Virus record (IMG/VR): IMGVR_UViG_3300045999_008377
Span: 1-44,010 of that record
DNA from: a virus
Length of the DNA: 44,010 nt
Strand: one strand, 5' to 3'
Part shown: piece by piece, positions 30,892 to 38,648 of the stretch
Position numbering within the stretch: the stretch's first letter is position 1
How the letters are laid out: the number at the start of each line of letters is the position of its first letter
The notes under the pieces: generated by a model
Told to the model about the DNA's origin: nothing
Database searches by the model: none
What the model saw: only the letters and a program-made list of their open reading frames with translations
Position numbers and translations under genes: made by a program

Positions 30892-31027
30892 ATTGATTGT
30901 TAGGGTAGCGCTTCTAATAGCGCTATCCTTCCTCTTCCTCCACTTGATGGAAAAAGGAATGCAACAGTTAGATGACAAGATGACAAATCAGATACCAAAG
31001 GAGATAACTAACCATGAAAACAATTGA
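30872..31027 (+). CDS. Small single-pass membrane protein, 51 aa
   Basis: A short frame beginning MMIRIFRLIVRVALL, with a hydrophobic segment RVALLIALSFLFLHLM (about 11-26) preceded by Arg residues and followed by a charged, amphipathic tail (KGMQQLDDKMTNQ). Inside-positive charge predicts N-in, C-out. GGGAG lies at normal distance before the ATG, and the gene overlaps both neighbours by 14-20 bases. Function unknown; early phage membrane peptides often inhibit host functions or block superinfection, but nothing here proves that. Confidence 0.6.
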   Translation: MMIRIFRLIVRVALLIALSFLFLHLMEKGMQQLDDKMTNQIPKEITNHENN

Positions 31028-31283
31028 TGAGATTCAAGAAGAAATCATGAACGAATTTATCGACACGTTCGGAGAAGAGGATATAGACTACTGGAACGAT
31101 ATCACAAAAAAGGGATTGACTGACATGGTGACAAACGTGGACAAGGTAACGATAACTGAACATCTAGGGGACTTCGATGTTATTGATATATGCTTTCACA
31201 TCACAGACGACTATGAGGCCAAAGCTAACTATTGGATTACGCTAGAACGTGATGAGGATGAGGACTGTTTCCGTATCCGATAA
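31014..31283 (+). CDS. Hypothetical acidic protein, 89 aa
   Basis: A strongly acidic alpha/beta protein (MKTIDEIQEEIMNEFIDTFGEEDIDYW...ITLERDEDEDCFRIR). No recognised family. AAAGGAG precedes the ATG. Very acidic small early phage proteins sometimes mimic DNA to block host nucleases or polymerase; composition is compatible but the idea is untested. It is followed by a 38-base gap containing one of the CCGACCCAAACTA repeats. Confidence 0.6.
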   Translation: MKTIDEIQEEIMNEFIDTFGEEDIDYWNDITKKGLTDMVTNVDKVTITEHLGDFDVIDICFHITDDYEAKANYWITLERDEDEDCFRIR

Positions 31284-31288
31284 CAGTC

Positions 31289-31301
31289 CCGACCCAAACT
31301 A
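31289..31301 (+). repeat. CCGACCCAAACTA element, copy 1
   Basis: This 13-mer also occurs at 32510-32522 and 43503-43515, all on the plus strand. This copy is intergenic; copy 2 lies in the helicase gene and copy 3 in polA, in different reading frames. Copies 1 and 2 share 19 of 20 bases when extended leftward (AACAGT before), and copies 2 and 3 share 19 bases. The role is unknown. Confidence 0.7.
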
Positions 31302-31321
31302 AAATAAACGGAGGAATTGAC

Positions 31322-31675
31322 ATGAATACAAAAACATTTTTTATAAACGTTGAGAACGAAAAGCAGGAGCGAATAACGCTTCGAGTCATTGAAAAGAACA
31401 GTATTGAAACCATCTTGAGAGCAATCACCTGCTTGTCTAGTTACTCAGAACGTATTCAAGGATACATCACATGGACGGAAGGAAGTAACGTCTATTCGCA
31501 TCAATACTCGAAGTTCCTGCACGTCAACAAAACAGATTACCACAACCTTCCAATCTACACTTGCGAACTTGTGAACAACCGAAAGCAAGCGTACCATTCG
31601 ATGAACGATGCTTGTAAGGAACTAGCGTATCAGTTGCAACTATTAATGACACAATCGGAGGATGAGAACCTATGA
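31322..31675 (+). CDS. Hypothetical protein, 117 aa
   Basis: Not recognised. Starts MNTKTFFINVENEKQERITLRVIEK with beta-strand character, then a helical C-terminal half (MNDACKELAYQLQLLMTQSEDENL). CGGAGG stands 7-9 bases before the ATG. Its stop overlaps the next gene's ATGA. It belongs to the run of small early genes between GP88 and the SNF2 helicase. Confidence 0.6.
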   Translation: MNTKTFFINVENEKQERITLRVIEKNSIETILRAITCLSSYSERIQGYITWTEGSNVYSHQYSKFLHVNKTDYHNLPIYTCELVNNRKQAYHSMNDACKELAYQLQLLMTQSEDENL

Positions 31676-31893
31676 AAACATATCCGGCGAAACAGTTAGG
31701 ATTACAGTTGTACGCCATTAATAAGAAGTACGGAACAGTTAACCTGTATCAGATGGAAGGAAAGACAGGGCTATATTGGAAAGACTATGACAGCGAAGGG
31801 GAGGAAATCATCAAGCCCCTTCGAAACGGGGTATGGATATACGACAGTATCGGGAACAAGTCACCGTATATCAAGTGGAGATGGGAGGGGTAA
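31672..31893 (+). CDS. Hypothetical small protein, 73 aa
   Basis: A 73-residue protein rich in Tyr, Trp and Lys (MKTYPAKQLGLQLYAINKKYG...GLYWKDYDSEGEEI...YIKWRWEG), probably a small beta fold. Family unknown. Start overlaps the previous stop by 4 bases with a CGGAGGATGAG site upstream, so translation is likely coupled. Confidence 0.58.
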   Translation: MKTYPAKQLGLQLYAINKKYGTVNLYQMEGKTGLYWKDYDSEGEEIIKPLRNGVWIYDSIGNKSPYIKWRWEG

Positions 31894-31895
31894 GT

Positions 31896-32267
31896 ATGGC
31901 AAACGCTAAGATATATTTCAACCTGCATAAGAAGGTATTCAGTGTGCAGGTAAACGGGAAAGTGGTAGATCATGTAAAGAACTTGCATATCTTAGGTGCA
32001 ACGTTTCGAGTCAGTGAAGCAGGTAGGCAACGAGTGATCAATGAGAAGCGCAAGAACGTACACGCCTACGTAGTCGCCCCGATTGAAAACATACGTAAGG
32101 TGACGAACGATCAGGGAAACGTAAGCGGATGGGATGCGGTGACGTACAATCCGTATCGTGATGCTACGTTTGTTAGAAAAGAAACTAGGGAAGCGATACA
32201 CCAAGCGTATGAAGTTTGCTTGAGTGTAGACGATAACAAAAGACCATCAATCTATGTAAAGGGGTAA
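31896..32267 (+). CDS. Conserved-looking phage protein, 123 aa
   Basis: Starts MANAKIYFNLHKKVFSVQVNG at ATG 31896, 2 bases after the previous stop, with GGGAGGGG upstream. The segment FRVSEAGRQRVINEKRKNVHAYVVA has the look of a small conserved phage family (SEAGRxRV...RKNVHA) that I have seen as 'hypothetical protein' in unrelated phages. Probably a beta-rich N-terminus with a basic nucleic-acid-binding loop. It overlaps the helicase start by one base (TAATG), which suggests joint action or coupled expression with the helicase. Confidence 0.65.
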   Translation: MANAKIYFNLHKKVFSVQVNGKVVDHVKNLHILGATFRVSEAGRQRVINEKRKNVHAYVVAPIENIRKVTNDQGNVSGWDAVTYNPYRDATFVRKETREAIHQAYEVCLSVDDNKRPSIYVKG

Positions 32268-33883
32268 TGGATATGAAAATGGACAGTAACCATATATACA
32301 TCAGTAGCTATAGCGACAGAAACGCTTTGAAAGAGCTGGGGGGATCATGGAGCGCCAAGCATAACGCTTGGCGTTTTCCGAAGTCCATTCATGTATTGTA
32401 TGAGATTGCCGAACATTTGCCGCACATCGAACAAACAGACGCATTCCGTCAAGTATTCGACAAGCTAGATGATGGACGTAGAAAATTAAGGGAACTAAAA
32501 AGAACAGTTCCGACCCAAACTATTTCGGACAGTTTAAGACCATACCAACGTCAGGACGTTCAATATCTGACAGCGATTCCGAACGCTGGCATATTTAACC
32601 AACCACGAACGGGTAAAACGCCGACGACGATTGAAGTTATAAAAGCACGACAAACGAAGCGGAACGTGATCATATGCCCTGCTTCCTTGCAGTACAATTG
32701 GAAGCGTGAGATTGAGCAATGGCATGAAGGGGCAAGCGTATATATCTATGCAGGTAAGAATCGGATCGAAACGTTAGAACAATTCAAACAAGATAAAAAG
32801 AAAGCGTATCTTATCATATCTAAAGACATCGCAAAACGTGACAAGGAACAGCTAGCATTCCCGCACGATGTTTGCGTAGTCGACGAAGCGCATTACCTAA
32901 GGAATGACGACACCGCACAGACAAAAGCGGTTTATACCATCGGGTATCAAGCAAAACACCGATACGCTTTGACAGGTACGCCAACAGTCAAACATCCTGC
33001 TGACGTATTCGGCATTCTCAAGTTTTTATATCCTCATAAATTTACATCGAAATGGCAATTTTATGAGCGCTATTTCGAGATACACTCCAACGGTTTTGGG
33101 AAAGAGTTAGGCGACCCGATACCGCACCGCATGGATGAATTGCAGGACTTAATCGATGCGATGAGTACACAACGACTACGGAAAGATGTCATGCAATGGT
33201 TACCTGATAAAGAGCGTCACACACATCTATGCCGAATGGAACCGAAGCAACAGAAGTTATACCAATCGATGCTTGAGGACTTTTTCGCAAAGCAAGGCGA
33301 CTTGGAAATTGATACACAAAACGTACTATCACAGCTTATGCGCTTGCGTCAATTGTGCCTTGATCCGTCGCTTTTAGGTTTCAACGCACCGTCTGCCAAA
33401 ACGGAAGCAATCTTGGAAGCAATCGAAGATGGAACGTATGACGAACCTGTCATTATTATGAGCATGTTCACATCGTATCTAAACCTACTTAAACCATTGA
33501 TCGAAAAGCTAGGAAAACGTGTCGGTATGATTACAGGTGAAATGAGCAACAAGGAAAAGAACGACACCGCACAAGCATTTCAACAAGGAAAGCTGGACGT
33601 ACTACTCTGTAACATCATCTCTGCAGGTACTGGTTTCACATTAGATAAAGGCGAAGTAATTATCTTTACCGACAAAGCTTGGAATCCATCAGACAACGAG
33701 CAAGCCGAAGACCGTATCACGCCGACACAGCAGGATCGAAACCACAAGCACTTCATTGTGTCGATGGTTTGTGAGAATACGATTGATGAGCGTATCAATA
33801 GAATACTAGAACGTAAAGAATCATTAACGGCTTTCGTAAATCAGTGTAAAACAGTTGCAGACATCAAAAGATTTTTTATATAA
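32267..33883 (+). CDS. SNF2-type DNA helicase/translocase, 538 aa
   Basis: A superfamily 2 ATPase. Motifs in order: Walker A QPRTGKT (about 112-118), Ia ICPASLQYNW, Walker B VVDEAHYLRN (about 204-213), motif III ALTGTP (about 234), then the second RecA-like domain with IIMSMFTSYL, AGTGFTLDKGEVIIFTDKAWNPSDNEQAEDR (motifs V-VI) to about 500. The first 60 residues, with LGGSWSAKHNAWRFPKS, resemble the HARP-like or substrate-recognition module of SMARCAL1-type enzymes. It remodels branched or protein-bound DNA using ATP, perhaps at replication forks. A repeat element lies within it at 32510-32522. Confidence 0.9.
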   Translation: MDMKMDSNHIYISSYSDRNALKELGGSWSAKHNAWRFPKSIHVLYEIAEHLPHIEQTDAFRQVFDKLDDGRRKLRELKRTVPTQTISDSLRPYQRQDVQYLTAIPNAGIFNQPRTGKTPTTIEVIKARQTKRNVIICPASLQYNWKREIEQWHEGASVYIYAGKNRIETLEQFKQDKKKAYLIISKDIAKRDKEQLAFPHDVCVVDEAHYLRNDDTAQTKAVYTIGYQAKHRYALTGTPTVKHPADVFGILKFLYPHKFTSKWQFYERYFEIHSNGFGKELGDPIPHRMDELQDLIDAMSTQRLRKDVMQWLPDKERHTHLCRMEPKQQKLYQSMLEDFFAKQGDLEIDTQNVLSQLMRLRQLCLDPSLLGFNAPSAKTEAILEAIEDGTYDEPVIIMSMFTSYLNLLKPLIEKLGKRVGMITGEMSNKEKNDTAQAFQQGKLDVLLCNIISAGTGFTLDKGEVIIFTDKAWNPSDNEQAEDRITPTQQDRNHKHFIVSMVCENTIDERINRILERKESLTAFVNQCKTVADIKRFFI

Positions 33884-33917
33884 TAAAGTGAAGACAAGAA
33901 TACAGAGGAGGATTACT

Positions 33918-34493
33918 ATGTTGTCAACGACATGTGCGGCTTGCGGCAATCGTCGCAAGTTCCGCAATTTATCTTATGATCAGAAGTTAAACGCTTATTG
34001 CCAAACGCATCAAATGTGTAACAAGTACCACCCGAACAGCCCACAAAACTGTTTGAAGCGAGGGACATTTGTTGAGCTTATGGACTCCGACGACGCAAAA
34101 GATTTATATCTAAAGCAACAGGGAGCAACGTATAAATCCGTTGTCAAAGATTTCGGAGGGACACCGAACACGTTAAATTTAGCAAGACTTGTAAAAGGTT
34201 CCATTTCGTTTCGGATGCGTAAAGAAATTCATTCCGAATATCTAACGTACATTGCAGGTAAAATCAATGCGCAAGATATCTCTAGTGTAATGATCCATAT
34301 TTTGGAACAAGCATTGGAAAAAGATAGAGGATTTGCCTCACATATGATCAAAAAGTCAGAAGATAAGCAAGAAATCATTACACCTGTAGTTCCATACGTT
34401 GAGCCAAAGCAATTGCCGACGGAGTACATGCCGAAGATCGAGGAGGTACCTGCATACAGCGTAGTCGACGATGAAGAGGAGTTCATTTTATGA
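33918..34493 (+). CDS. Hypothetical protein with N-terminal zinc-binding motif, 191 aa
   Basis: Starts MLSTTCAACGNRRKF; C6 and C9 together with C27, H30, C33 or C44 could form a zinc site. The middle is helical and basic (KGSISFRMRKEIHSEYLTYIAGKI), the end acidic and proline-rich (DDEEEFIL). ATG 33918 is chosen for its GAGGAGG site; the frame extends to 33855 without one. Its end overlaps the next gene by 4 bases. Family unknown; DNA binding is plausible. Confidence 0.62.
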   Translation: MLSTTCAACGNRRKFRNLSYDQKLNAYCQTHQMCNKYHPNSPQNCLKRGTFVELMDSDDAKDLYLKQQGATYKSVVKDFGGTPNTLNLARLVKGSISFRMRKEIHSEYLTYIAGKINAQDISSVMIHILEQALEKDRGFASHMIKKSEDKQEIITPVVPYVEPKQLPTEYMPKIEEVPAYSVVDDEEEFIL

Positions 34494-35230
34494 AAAAACT
34501 AACATTCGATATTGAAGACAAACCGAACATGCGAAGCATGATTCGAAAAGACCCTGAACGATTCCGTGAATTCATGCGGATGTGGGTACATGTTGCGGAT
34601 CGATTAATTGGTGATAATTACACGGTTCCACTGATTAAAGAAACCGCAGAACAAATTAATATTCCTGCTGAAGATTTGATCGCAGGGATTATCGACGGAT
34701 GCTTGAATGAACAGTTTGTAAATGAGAAGATGGCACCAATTATTGGAAAAGAACTATTGCCTGTCGCTTTGTTGACATTAAAAGGTCAACTTTGGTCAGG
34801 TGAAGAAGCGTACTTTGACTGGCGAAGATGGTACCGAATGACAAGACAAGATTCGATTACAGCAGAAACCATCGCAAAAGTCATCGGTAACATCATGAAA
34901 TATGCTAGATTCCTAGATTTTGACAAATTATCCGAAGCATTGGAATCAAATCAACTCATTTGCTTCAAGGCAATGGCAGACGAGCAGGTGAAATTGTTGC
35001 CGTACTACCCCGCTTTACGTTATCAAATGCATCATAAAGGGGAGTTCGAAGTCGGAAAATTTATGCCTGAACTTAACGCAGGATTTTTCGATTGCGGTAC
35101 AATCGACCCTGCAGAAATATATTGCCCAGCTTGCGGAAGACGTGATCTCACATGGAGCAAGGATGAAAAACATATGTATTGCAAAGCATGTAACGCAGGT
35201 TACAAACCTAAAGGAGAGAGTGAAAAATGA
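34490..35230 (+). CDS. Hypothetical protein with C-terminal zinc ribbon, 246 aa
   Basis: The last 40 residues hold CPACGRRDLTW...HMYCKACNAGY, a complete CxxC...CxxC zinc ribbon. The rest is helical (MKKLTFDIEDKPNMRSMIRKDPERFREFMRMWVHVADRL...) without a recognised domain. Start and stop overlap both neighbours by 4 bases (ATGA type), tying it to the previous zinc protein and to dUTPase. Likely a DNA-transaction accessory factor; the sequence does not say which. Confidence 0.62.
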   Translation: MKKLTFDIEDKPNMRSMIRKDPERFREFMRMWVHVADRLIGDNYTVPLIKETAEQINIPAEDLIAGIIDGCLNEQFVNEKMAPIIGKELLPVALLTLKGQLWSGEEAYFDWRRWYRMTRQDSITAETIAKVIGNIMKYARFLDFDKLSEALESNQLICFKAMADEQVKLLPYYPALRYQMHHKGEFEVGKFMPELNAGFFDCGTIDPAEIYCPACGRRDLTWSKDEKHMYCKACNAGYKPKGESEK

Positions 35231-35697
35231 TTGTAAAGTTTAAGTTAGTTGTAAACGAAGCACGAAAACCGAAGAAAGCACATCCTGACGATGCCGCATT
35301 TGATGTCTTTTCGGCACAAGCAGGAACCGTACCGCCTAAAGGATGGTTAGACTTCCGAACAGGGATTGCGATGCAGTTACCTGAAGGATTTTATGGGAAG
35401 TTCGCATCAAGAAGTGGTCTTGCGTTCAAGCATGATGTACATTGCTTTCATGGAACGATCGATAACGGGTATCGTGGTGAAATGGTTGTCCGATTATTTA
35501 ATTACGGGGAACAACCATTCCGAGTTGAAGTCGGGGATCGCATCGCACAGTTAGTTATTATCCCGTATCTTATTGCAGACGGTATTGTTGTTGATGAACT
35601 CGGAACAACAGAACGTGGCGTAAATGGATTCGGATCAACAGGAGGGATTACCAATGCCGCTTCCAAAGATACATCCTTTGAGAAAAACATACATTGA
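35227..35697 (+). CDS. dut: dUTP diphosphatase
   Basis: A 156-residue trimeric-type dUTPase, converting dUTP to dUMP and pyrophosphate, which both keeps uracil out of phage DNA and feeds ThyX. All five motifs are present: AAFDVFS (motif 1), GKFASRSGLA (2), HGTIDNGYRGEM (3), GDRIAQLVI (4) and RGVNGFGSTG (5). The Tyr of motif 3 and Arg-Phe-Gly of motif 5 are kept, so it should be active. The preceding gene overlaps by 4 bases. The C-terminus is about 15 residues longer than the minimum, overlapping the next gene. Confidence 0.93.
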   Translation: MIVKFKLVVNEARKPKKAHPDDAAFDVFSAQAGTVPPKGWLDFRTGIAMQLPEGFYGKFASRSGLAFKHDVHCFHGTIDNGYRGEMVVRLFNYGEQPFRVEVGDRIAQLVIIPYLIADGIVVDELGTTERGVNGFGSTGGITNAASKDTSFEKNIH

Positions 35698-35836
35698 TCT
35701 GCGTAGATGTTCAATTCGATTAGAACAATTCATCGCATCAGAAATTGGACATGATCACGATGACTACGATTTTTATTTGAAGTTACAGGAATTAATTACG
35801 GAAGCAATGGATACGATACCTGAAGATCACATTTAA
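35654..35836 (+). CDS. Hypothetical small protein, 60 aa
   Basis: Starts MPLPKIHPLRKTYIDLRRCS at ATG 35654 after a strong AGGAGGG site inside the dUTPase gene, overlapping it by 44 bases. Helical, with an acidic His/Asp-rich middle (IGHDHDDYDFY) that might bind metal. Family unknown. It closes this transcription block; a terminator follows immediately. Confidence 0.58.
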   Translation: MPLPKIHPLRKTYIDLRRCSIRLEQFIASEIGHDHDDYDFYLKLQELITEAMDTIPEDHI

Positions 35837-35857
35837 CCACCTGCGGGTGGTTTTCTT
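35835..35857 (+). terminator. Intrinsic terminator after the dUTPase block
   Basis: AACCACC (35835-35841) and GGTGGTT (35846-35852) form a 7-bp stem with a TGCG tetraloop, then TTCTT. It overlaps the stop codon of the 60-aa gene and precedes a new promoter by about 15 bases. Confidence 0.85.
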
Positions 35858-35866
35858 AACACTGTA

Positions 35867-35896
35867 TTGACTGTTACACGTTAAACGTGATACGAT
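35867..35896 (+). promoter_or_regulatory. Sigma-A promoter with operator in the spacer
   Basis: TTGACT (35867-35872) and TACGAT (35891-35896) are 18 bases apart, with TGA just before the -10 (extended -10). The spacer contains a perfect 13-bp palindrome CACGTT-A-AACGTG (35877-35889), well placed for a repressor to block polymerase. It drives the recombination/replication block from 35921 onward. Confidence 0.82.
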
Positions 35897-35920
35897 AGTA
35901 AGCAAAGGAGATGTGTTACC

Positions 35921-36208
35921 ATGATGAAGATTACAAAGGCACAACTAGAAGTTATTGAGAAAGTGCTGACACGTTACAAAGGAGATAAAACAAAAGCCGC
36001 ATTGAATTATTCACCGAACCACTTGTTAAATGTAGAGATGTTCACTCGCTGTATGATTGAAGGTTATGAAGTTCAAAAGTCGAAAGAGGATCAAATCAAA
36101 GAGTTGTTTAACAAGTACAATAAACAAGGCGTTGCTCATGGTATTATTCGTAAAATGTGCGACATTATGGAGATAAAAGTGGAGGGAGTTAATGACCATG
36201 AAAATTGA
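35921..36208 (+). CDS. Hypothetical protein, 95 aa
   Basis: A Lys-rich, helical protein (MMKITKAQLEVIEKVLTRYKGDKTKAALNYSPNHLLNVEMFTRCMIEGYEV...) of unknown family. It is the first gene after the operator-bearing promoter, and AAAGGAG precedes its start. The YKGDKTKAALNYSPNHL stretch has a helix-turn-helix-like rhythm, so it may be a regulator, possibly of its own promoter; this is a guess. It overlaps the nuclease gene by 17 bases. Confidence 0.58.
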   Translation: MMKITKAQLEVIEKVLTRYKGDKTKAALNYSPNHLLNVEMFTRCMIEGYEVQKSKEDQIKELFNKYNKQGVAHGIIRKMCDIMEIKVEGVNDHEN

Positions 36209-37151
36209 TTTTAGAGGTTCAGAAGTCACCGACTACTTACGTTGTCGCAAACGCTATGAGTATGCTTGGATTCAGAATTTAGAACCGAAGCAACGGAATG
36301 AAAAACTAACCATTGGTTCCGCTATCCACAAGTTCCTTGAGCTATGGTACTCGGAACACCGAGCGCTTGAAGCCATTGATGCTATGGTTCAGTACATCTA
36401 CGACAATACAAGAGATATGGATCAAACCGAAGCAGACGATCTTTGTGAACTGGCACGAAACATTTGTGTGAACTATGTTCAGTATTACGGTATGGATCAC
36501 AACTGGACGGTTAAAGGTGTAGAGTTACCATTTTCAGTACAACTAAACAGTGAAATCAATTATATCGGGACAATCGACTTGTTAGTTGAGGACGAAGATG
36601 GAAAGTTGTGGATTGTAGACCACAAAACAACAGCAAGTATCGATATTTACGACAAGAACAGTGATATGGATAGACAGATCAGTCGTTATTGGGCTTCATT
36701 GGAAAAGTTAGGATATCGCATTGAAGGATTTATCTATAACATCATTCTGAAAGACATTCCTGTAGAACCGAAGCTGTTAAAAACAGGTGCATTGTCAAAA
36801 GATAAATCACAGAAAACAACGTTAGCGATGTATCGTGAAGCAATTGAGCGCAACAACCTAAAAGAAGAAGATTATGCCGACTTCTTGCAATACCTAGAGG
36901 ATCAACCGAAAGAGTTCTTCCGCAGGGTAAAAGTTGAACGTACAGAAGCAGAGCGTATGGCGGCCCTAGATGAAACGGAACAGATCATTGACGACATTCG
37001 TACAACACATCCAAAACGTTTTTACCGTAACATCACCAAAGACTGTTCGTGGGATTGTTCATTTAAGGCATTGTGTGTTGCACAGATGGACGGTTCAAAC
37101 GCTTACCACATCCAAAGCGAACTTTATAAAGTAAAGGATGATGCGGAATGA
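36192..37151 (+). CDS. PD-(D/E)XK nuclease with Fe-S cysteines (Cas4/RecB-like), 319 aa
   Basis: The nuclease core reads GTIDLLVED..GKLWIVDHKTT (about 125-148), giving the Asp and D-x-K catalytic residues, then DRQISRYW with the conserved Gln. One Cys in LRCRKRYEY near the N-terminus and three in CSWDCSFKALC near the C-terminus match the split four-cysteine iron-sulfur cluster of Cas4/AddB-type nucleases. It would be a 5'-3' or single-strand exonuclease making ends for the Sak4 annealing system two steps downstream. GGAGGG precedes the ATG. Its last codons form the first GATGATGCGGAATGA junction repeat. Confidence 0.85.
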   Translation: MTMKIDFRGSEVTDYLRCRKRYEYAWIQNLEPKQRNEKLTIGSAIHKFLELWYSEHRALEAIDAMVQYIYDNTRDMDQTEADDLCELARNICVNYVQYYGMDHNWTVKGVELPFSVQLNSEINYIGTIDLLVEDEDGKLWIVDHKTTASIDIYDKNSDMDRQISRYWASLEKLGYRIEGFIYNIILKDIPVEPKLLKTGALSKDKSQKTTLAMYREAIERNNLKEEDYADFLQYLEDQPKEFFRRVKVERTEAERMAALDETEQIIDDIRTTHPKRFYRNITKDCSWDCSFKALCVAQMDGSNAYHIQSELYKVKDDAE

Positions 37152-37318
37152 AATTTACAACAAACTGCCCACATTGTGATAAAGAATTTAATTTTACGGT
37201 AGAAAAGTATTATTGGATAGATTTAGATTATGGTTCAGCAGACTATATGTTTTGCTCAAAAGAATGTATTTTTGAATATGTAAAAAATAACATAGTTGAG
37301 GTAGATGATGCGGAATGA
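37148..37318 (+). CDS. Small zinc-finger protein, 56 aa
   Basis: Begins MKFTTNCPHCDKEFNFTVEK, continues to FCSKECIFEY and ends DDAE like the nuclease before it. CPHC and CSKEC give a four-cysteine zinc site of the type seen in small treble-clef proteins. ATGA overlaps the nuclease stop, so it is translated by coupling; no separate ribosome site is needed. Function unknown, probably nucleic-acid or protein binding. Confidence 0.62.
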   Translation: MKFTTNCPHCDKEFNFTVEKYYWIDLDYGSADYMFCSKECIFEYVKNNIVEVDDAE

Positions 37319-37401
37319 GTCCATATTGGCATGGTGTAGCTGTAACATTGGTTCTTATCAACTTGTTGATAATAATTTTGCAATACTTTATACAAGGATG
37401 A
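37315..37401 (+). CDS. Possible 28-residue membrane peptide
   Basis: MSPYWHGVAVTLVLINLLII continues as LQYFIQG. Most of it is one hydrophobic helix. It starts at the ATGA overlapping the zinc-finger stop, within the second junction repeat, and ends two codons before the third. Small size makes it uncertain, but the coupled start and membrane character support expression. Confidence 0.42.
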   Translation: MSPYWHGVAVTLVLINLLIIILQYFIQG

Positions 37402-37407
37402 TGCGGA

Positions 37408-37545
37408 ATGAAACGAAGTAAAGCCGAAGCAGAGTTCTTTAGATACTTTGCGGATGTAAAGATTGTAGATGTAAAGCAAGAAACATGGGAACGCTATATC
37501 GTTCCTTTAGATCGCTATCTAACAAAGGAGGATTTACATGATTAA
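37408..37545 (+). CDS. Hypothetical small protein, 45 aa
   Basis: MKRSKAEAEFFRYFADVKIV, then DVKQETWERYIVPLDRYLTKEDLHD. Helical, charged, no known family. It begins inside the third junction repeat and overlaps the Sak4-like gene by 8 bases, whose GGAGG site lies within its last codons. Likely co-translated with that gene. Confidence 0.5.
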   Translation: MKRSKAEAEFFRYFADVKIVDVKQETWERYIVPLDRYLTKEDLHD

Positions 37546-38311
37546 GATTACGAAGCCAGCAGAAGTAACAGAAGGATTTCATGGTATCCTGTACGGGAAA
37601 CCGAAGGTTGGTAAGACATCTACAGCAGATGATCCGAACTTTAAGACATTGCTAATCGATATGGAAGGAGGTTCCGCAGTACTGTCAAAAGCTAAGAATG
37701 TAGATCGTGTAGCGGTGGAGGACTTTAAGGACTTTGTAGAAATTACAGAATCCGTAAAACGTGGATACTATATGGAGGGATCGACGAAGGTTGAGTTGAA
37801 TTATGATCTATATGTAATTGATTCCATCTCTGCTTTACAGGAACTCATCAAGCAATACGTTGCGACAACGTATGCACCGTCACGCAGACGGGAGATTTCG
37901 GGTAAATTCGGGGCAATGGCAGACTGGGGCGATCTTCGGGATATCATTACTCGAACAACAAAAGCGTGGCATCAACTAACGAAGCGTCATGATTCGTCAG
38001 TACACTGCATATGGATTGCACATGAACAAGTTATTAAGGATGAAACGACAGAGCAAGCGGTAGGTACAAAGGTACAACTACAAGGGAAAGACACTGCCGA
38101 TATTGTTATGGCGCATGTTGATGGCATCTTCTACATGTTCAACCGTCAGAACAAGGAAACAAAAGAACTAGAGCGTGGTGTATTGACGCAAACAACTGGC
38201 ATCTATGCGGCAGGTGTACGACAGTCGAAGCACGAAGACCAATTACCATCAGTGATTATTAATCCTGTGTGGTCAGAAATCTTTGAGCAATTAGGGTATG
38301 TTCGAAAATAA
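37538..38311 (+). CDS. Sak4-like RecA-fold ATPase (AAA_24), 257 aa
   Basis: A RecA-type core with Walker A GKPKVGKT (20-27), a following TLLIDMEGG and Walker B YVIDS (92-96), then CIWIAHEQV, as in phage AAA_24/Sak4 recombinases. Sak4 proteins anneal or pair single strands and work with an SSB. Here a DUF669-type protein follows two genes later and a PD-(D/E)XK nuclease lies upstream, the classic trio. Size fits the family; no C-terminal extension. Start ATG has AAAGGAGG. Confidence 0.85.
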   Translation: MIKITKPAEVTEGFHGILYGKPKVGKTSTADDPNFKTLLIDMEGGSAVLSKAKNVDRVAVEDFKDFVEITESVKRGYYMEGSTKVELNYDLYVIDSISALQELIKQYVATTYAPSRRREISGKFGAMADWGDLRDIITRTTKAWHQLTKRHDSSVHCIWIAHEQVIKDETTEQAVGTKVQLQGKDTADIVMAHVDGIFYMFNRQNKETKELERGVLTQTTGIYAAGVRQSKHEDQLPSVIINPVWSEIFEQLGYVRK

Positions 38312-38369
38312 CTGTTGCTGAAAATCGCTTACAACGTTACAATCAAAAACATCGACTGGAGATGATGAA

Positions 38370-38648
38370 TTGGAATCTCGATTACATGCAATTAAATTGA
38401 TGTACGACAACGGCATTATTGAGAATGTGAAAGAAGGAATCGTGCTAGTAAAGCAAGAAGACGGTATGGAGTTTGAAGCGGTGAACATGCTTCCGAACGA
38501 TCAGTTGCTGTTAGTTGCAATTGCATTGCATCAATTATATTTAGAATCTTTTGGAAAGTCTGTTGAGGACGATCCTTTAGATATGATTTTATCTAGCTTT
38601 ATCTATGAATTACTACAAACAGATAACAAGGGAGATGTGTTACAATGA
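38370..38648 (+). CDS. Hypothetical protein, 92 aa
   Basis: Starts at TTG 38370 (M-ESRLHAIKLMYDNG...), with GGAG about 8 bases upstream; nearby ATGs at 38362 and 38365 are in another frame and stop quickly. Acidic and helical at the C-terminal end (QLLLVAIALHQLYLESFGKSVEDDPLDMILSS). Unknown family. It overlaps the DUF669-like gene by 4 bases, so it may be a partner in the recombination module. Confidence 0.55.
   Translation: MESRLHAIKLMYDNGIIENVKEGIVLVKQEDGMEFEAVNMLPNDQLLLVAIALHQLYLESFGKSVEDDPLDMILSSFIYELLQTDNKGDVLQ

Larger units (their letters stand above)
37137..37411 (+). repeat. Three GATGATGCGGAATGA gene-junction repeats
   Basis: The identical 15-mer occurs at 37137-37151, 37304-37318 and 37397-37411. 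Each time its ATG starts a small gene. In the first two it also ends the preceding gene in frame (Asp-Asp-Ala-Glu-stop); in the third the preceding stop uses a different frame. This looks like insertion of two small genes by duplication of a junction. Confidence 0.88.
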
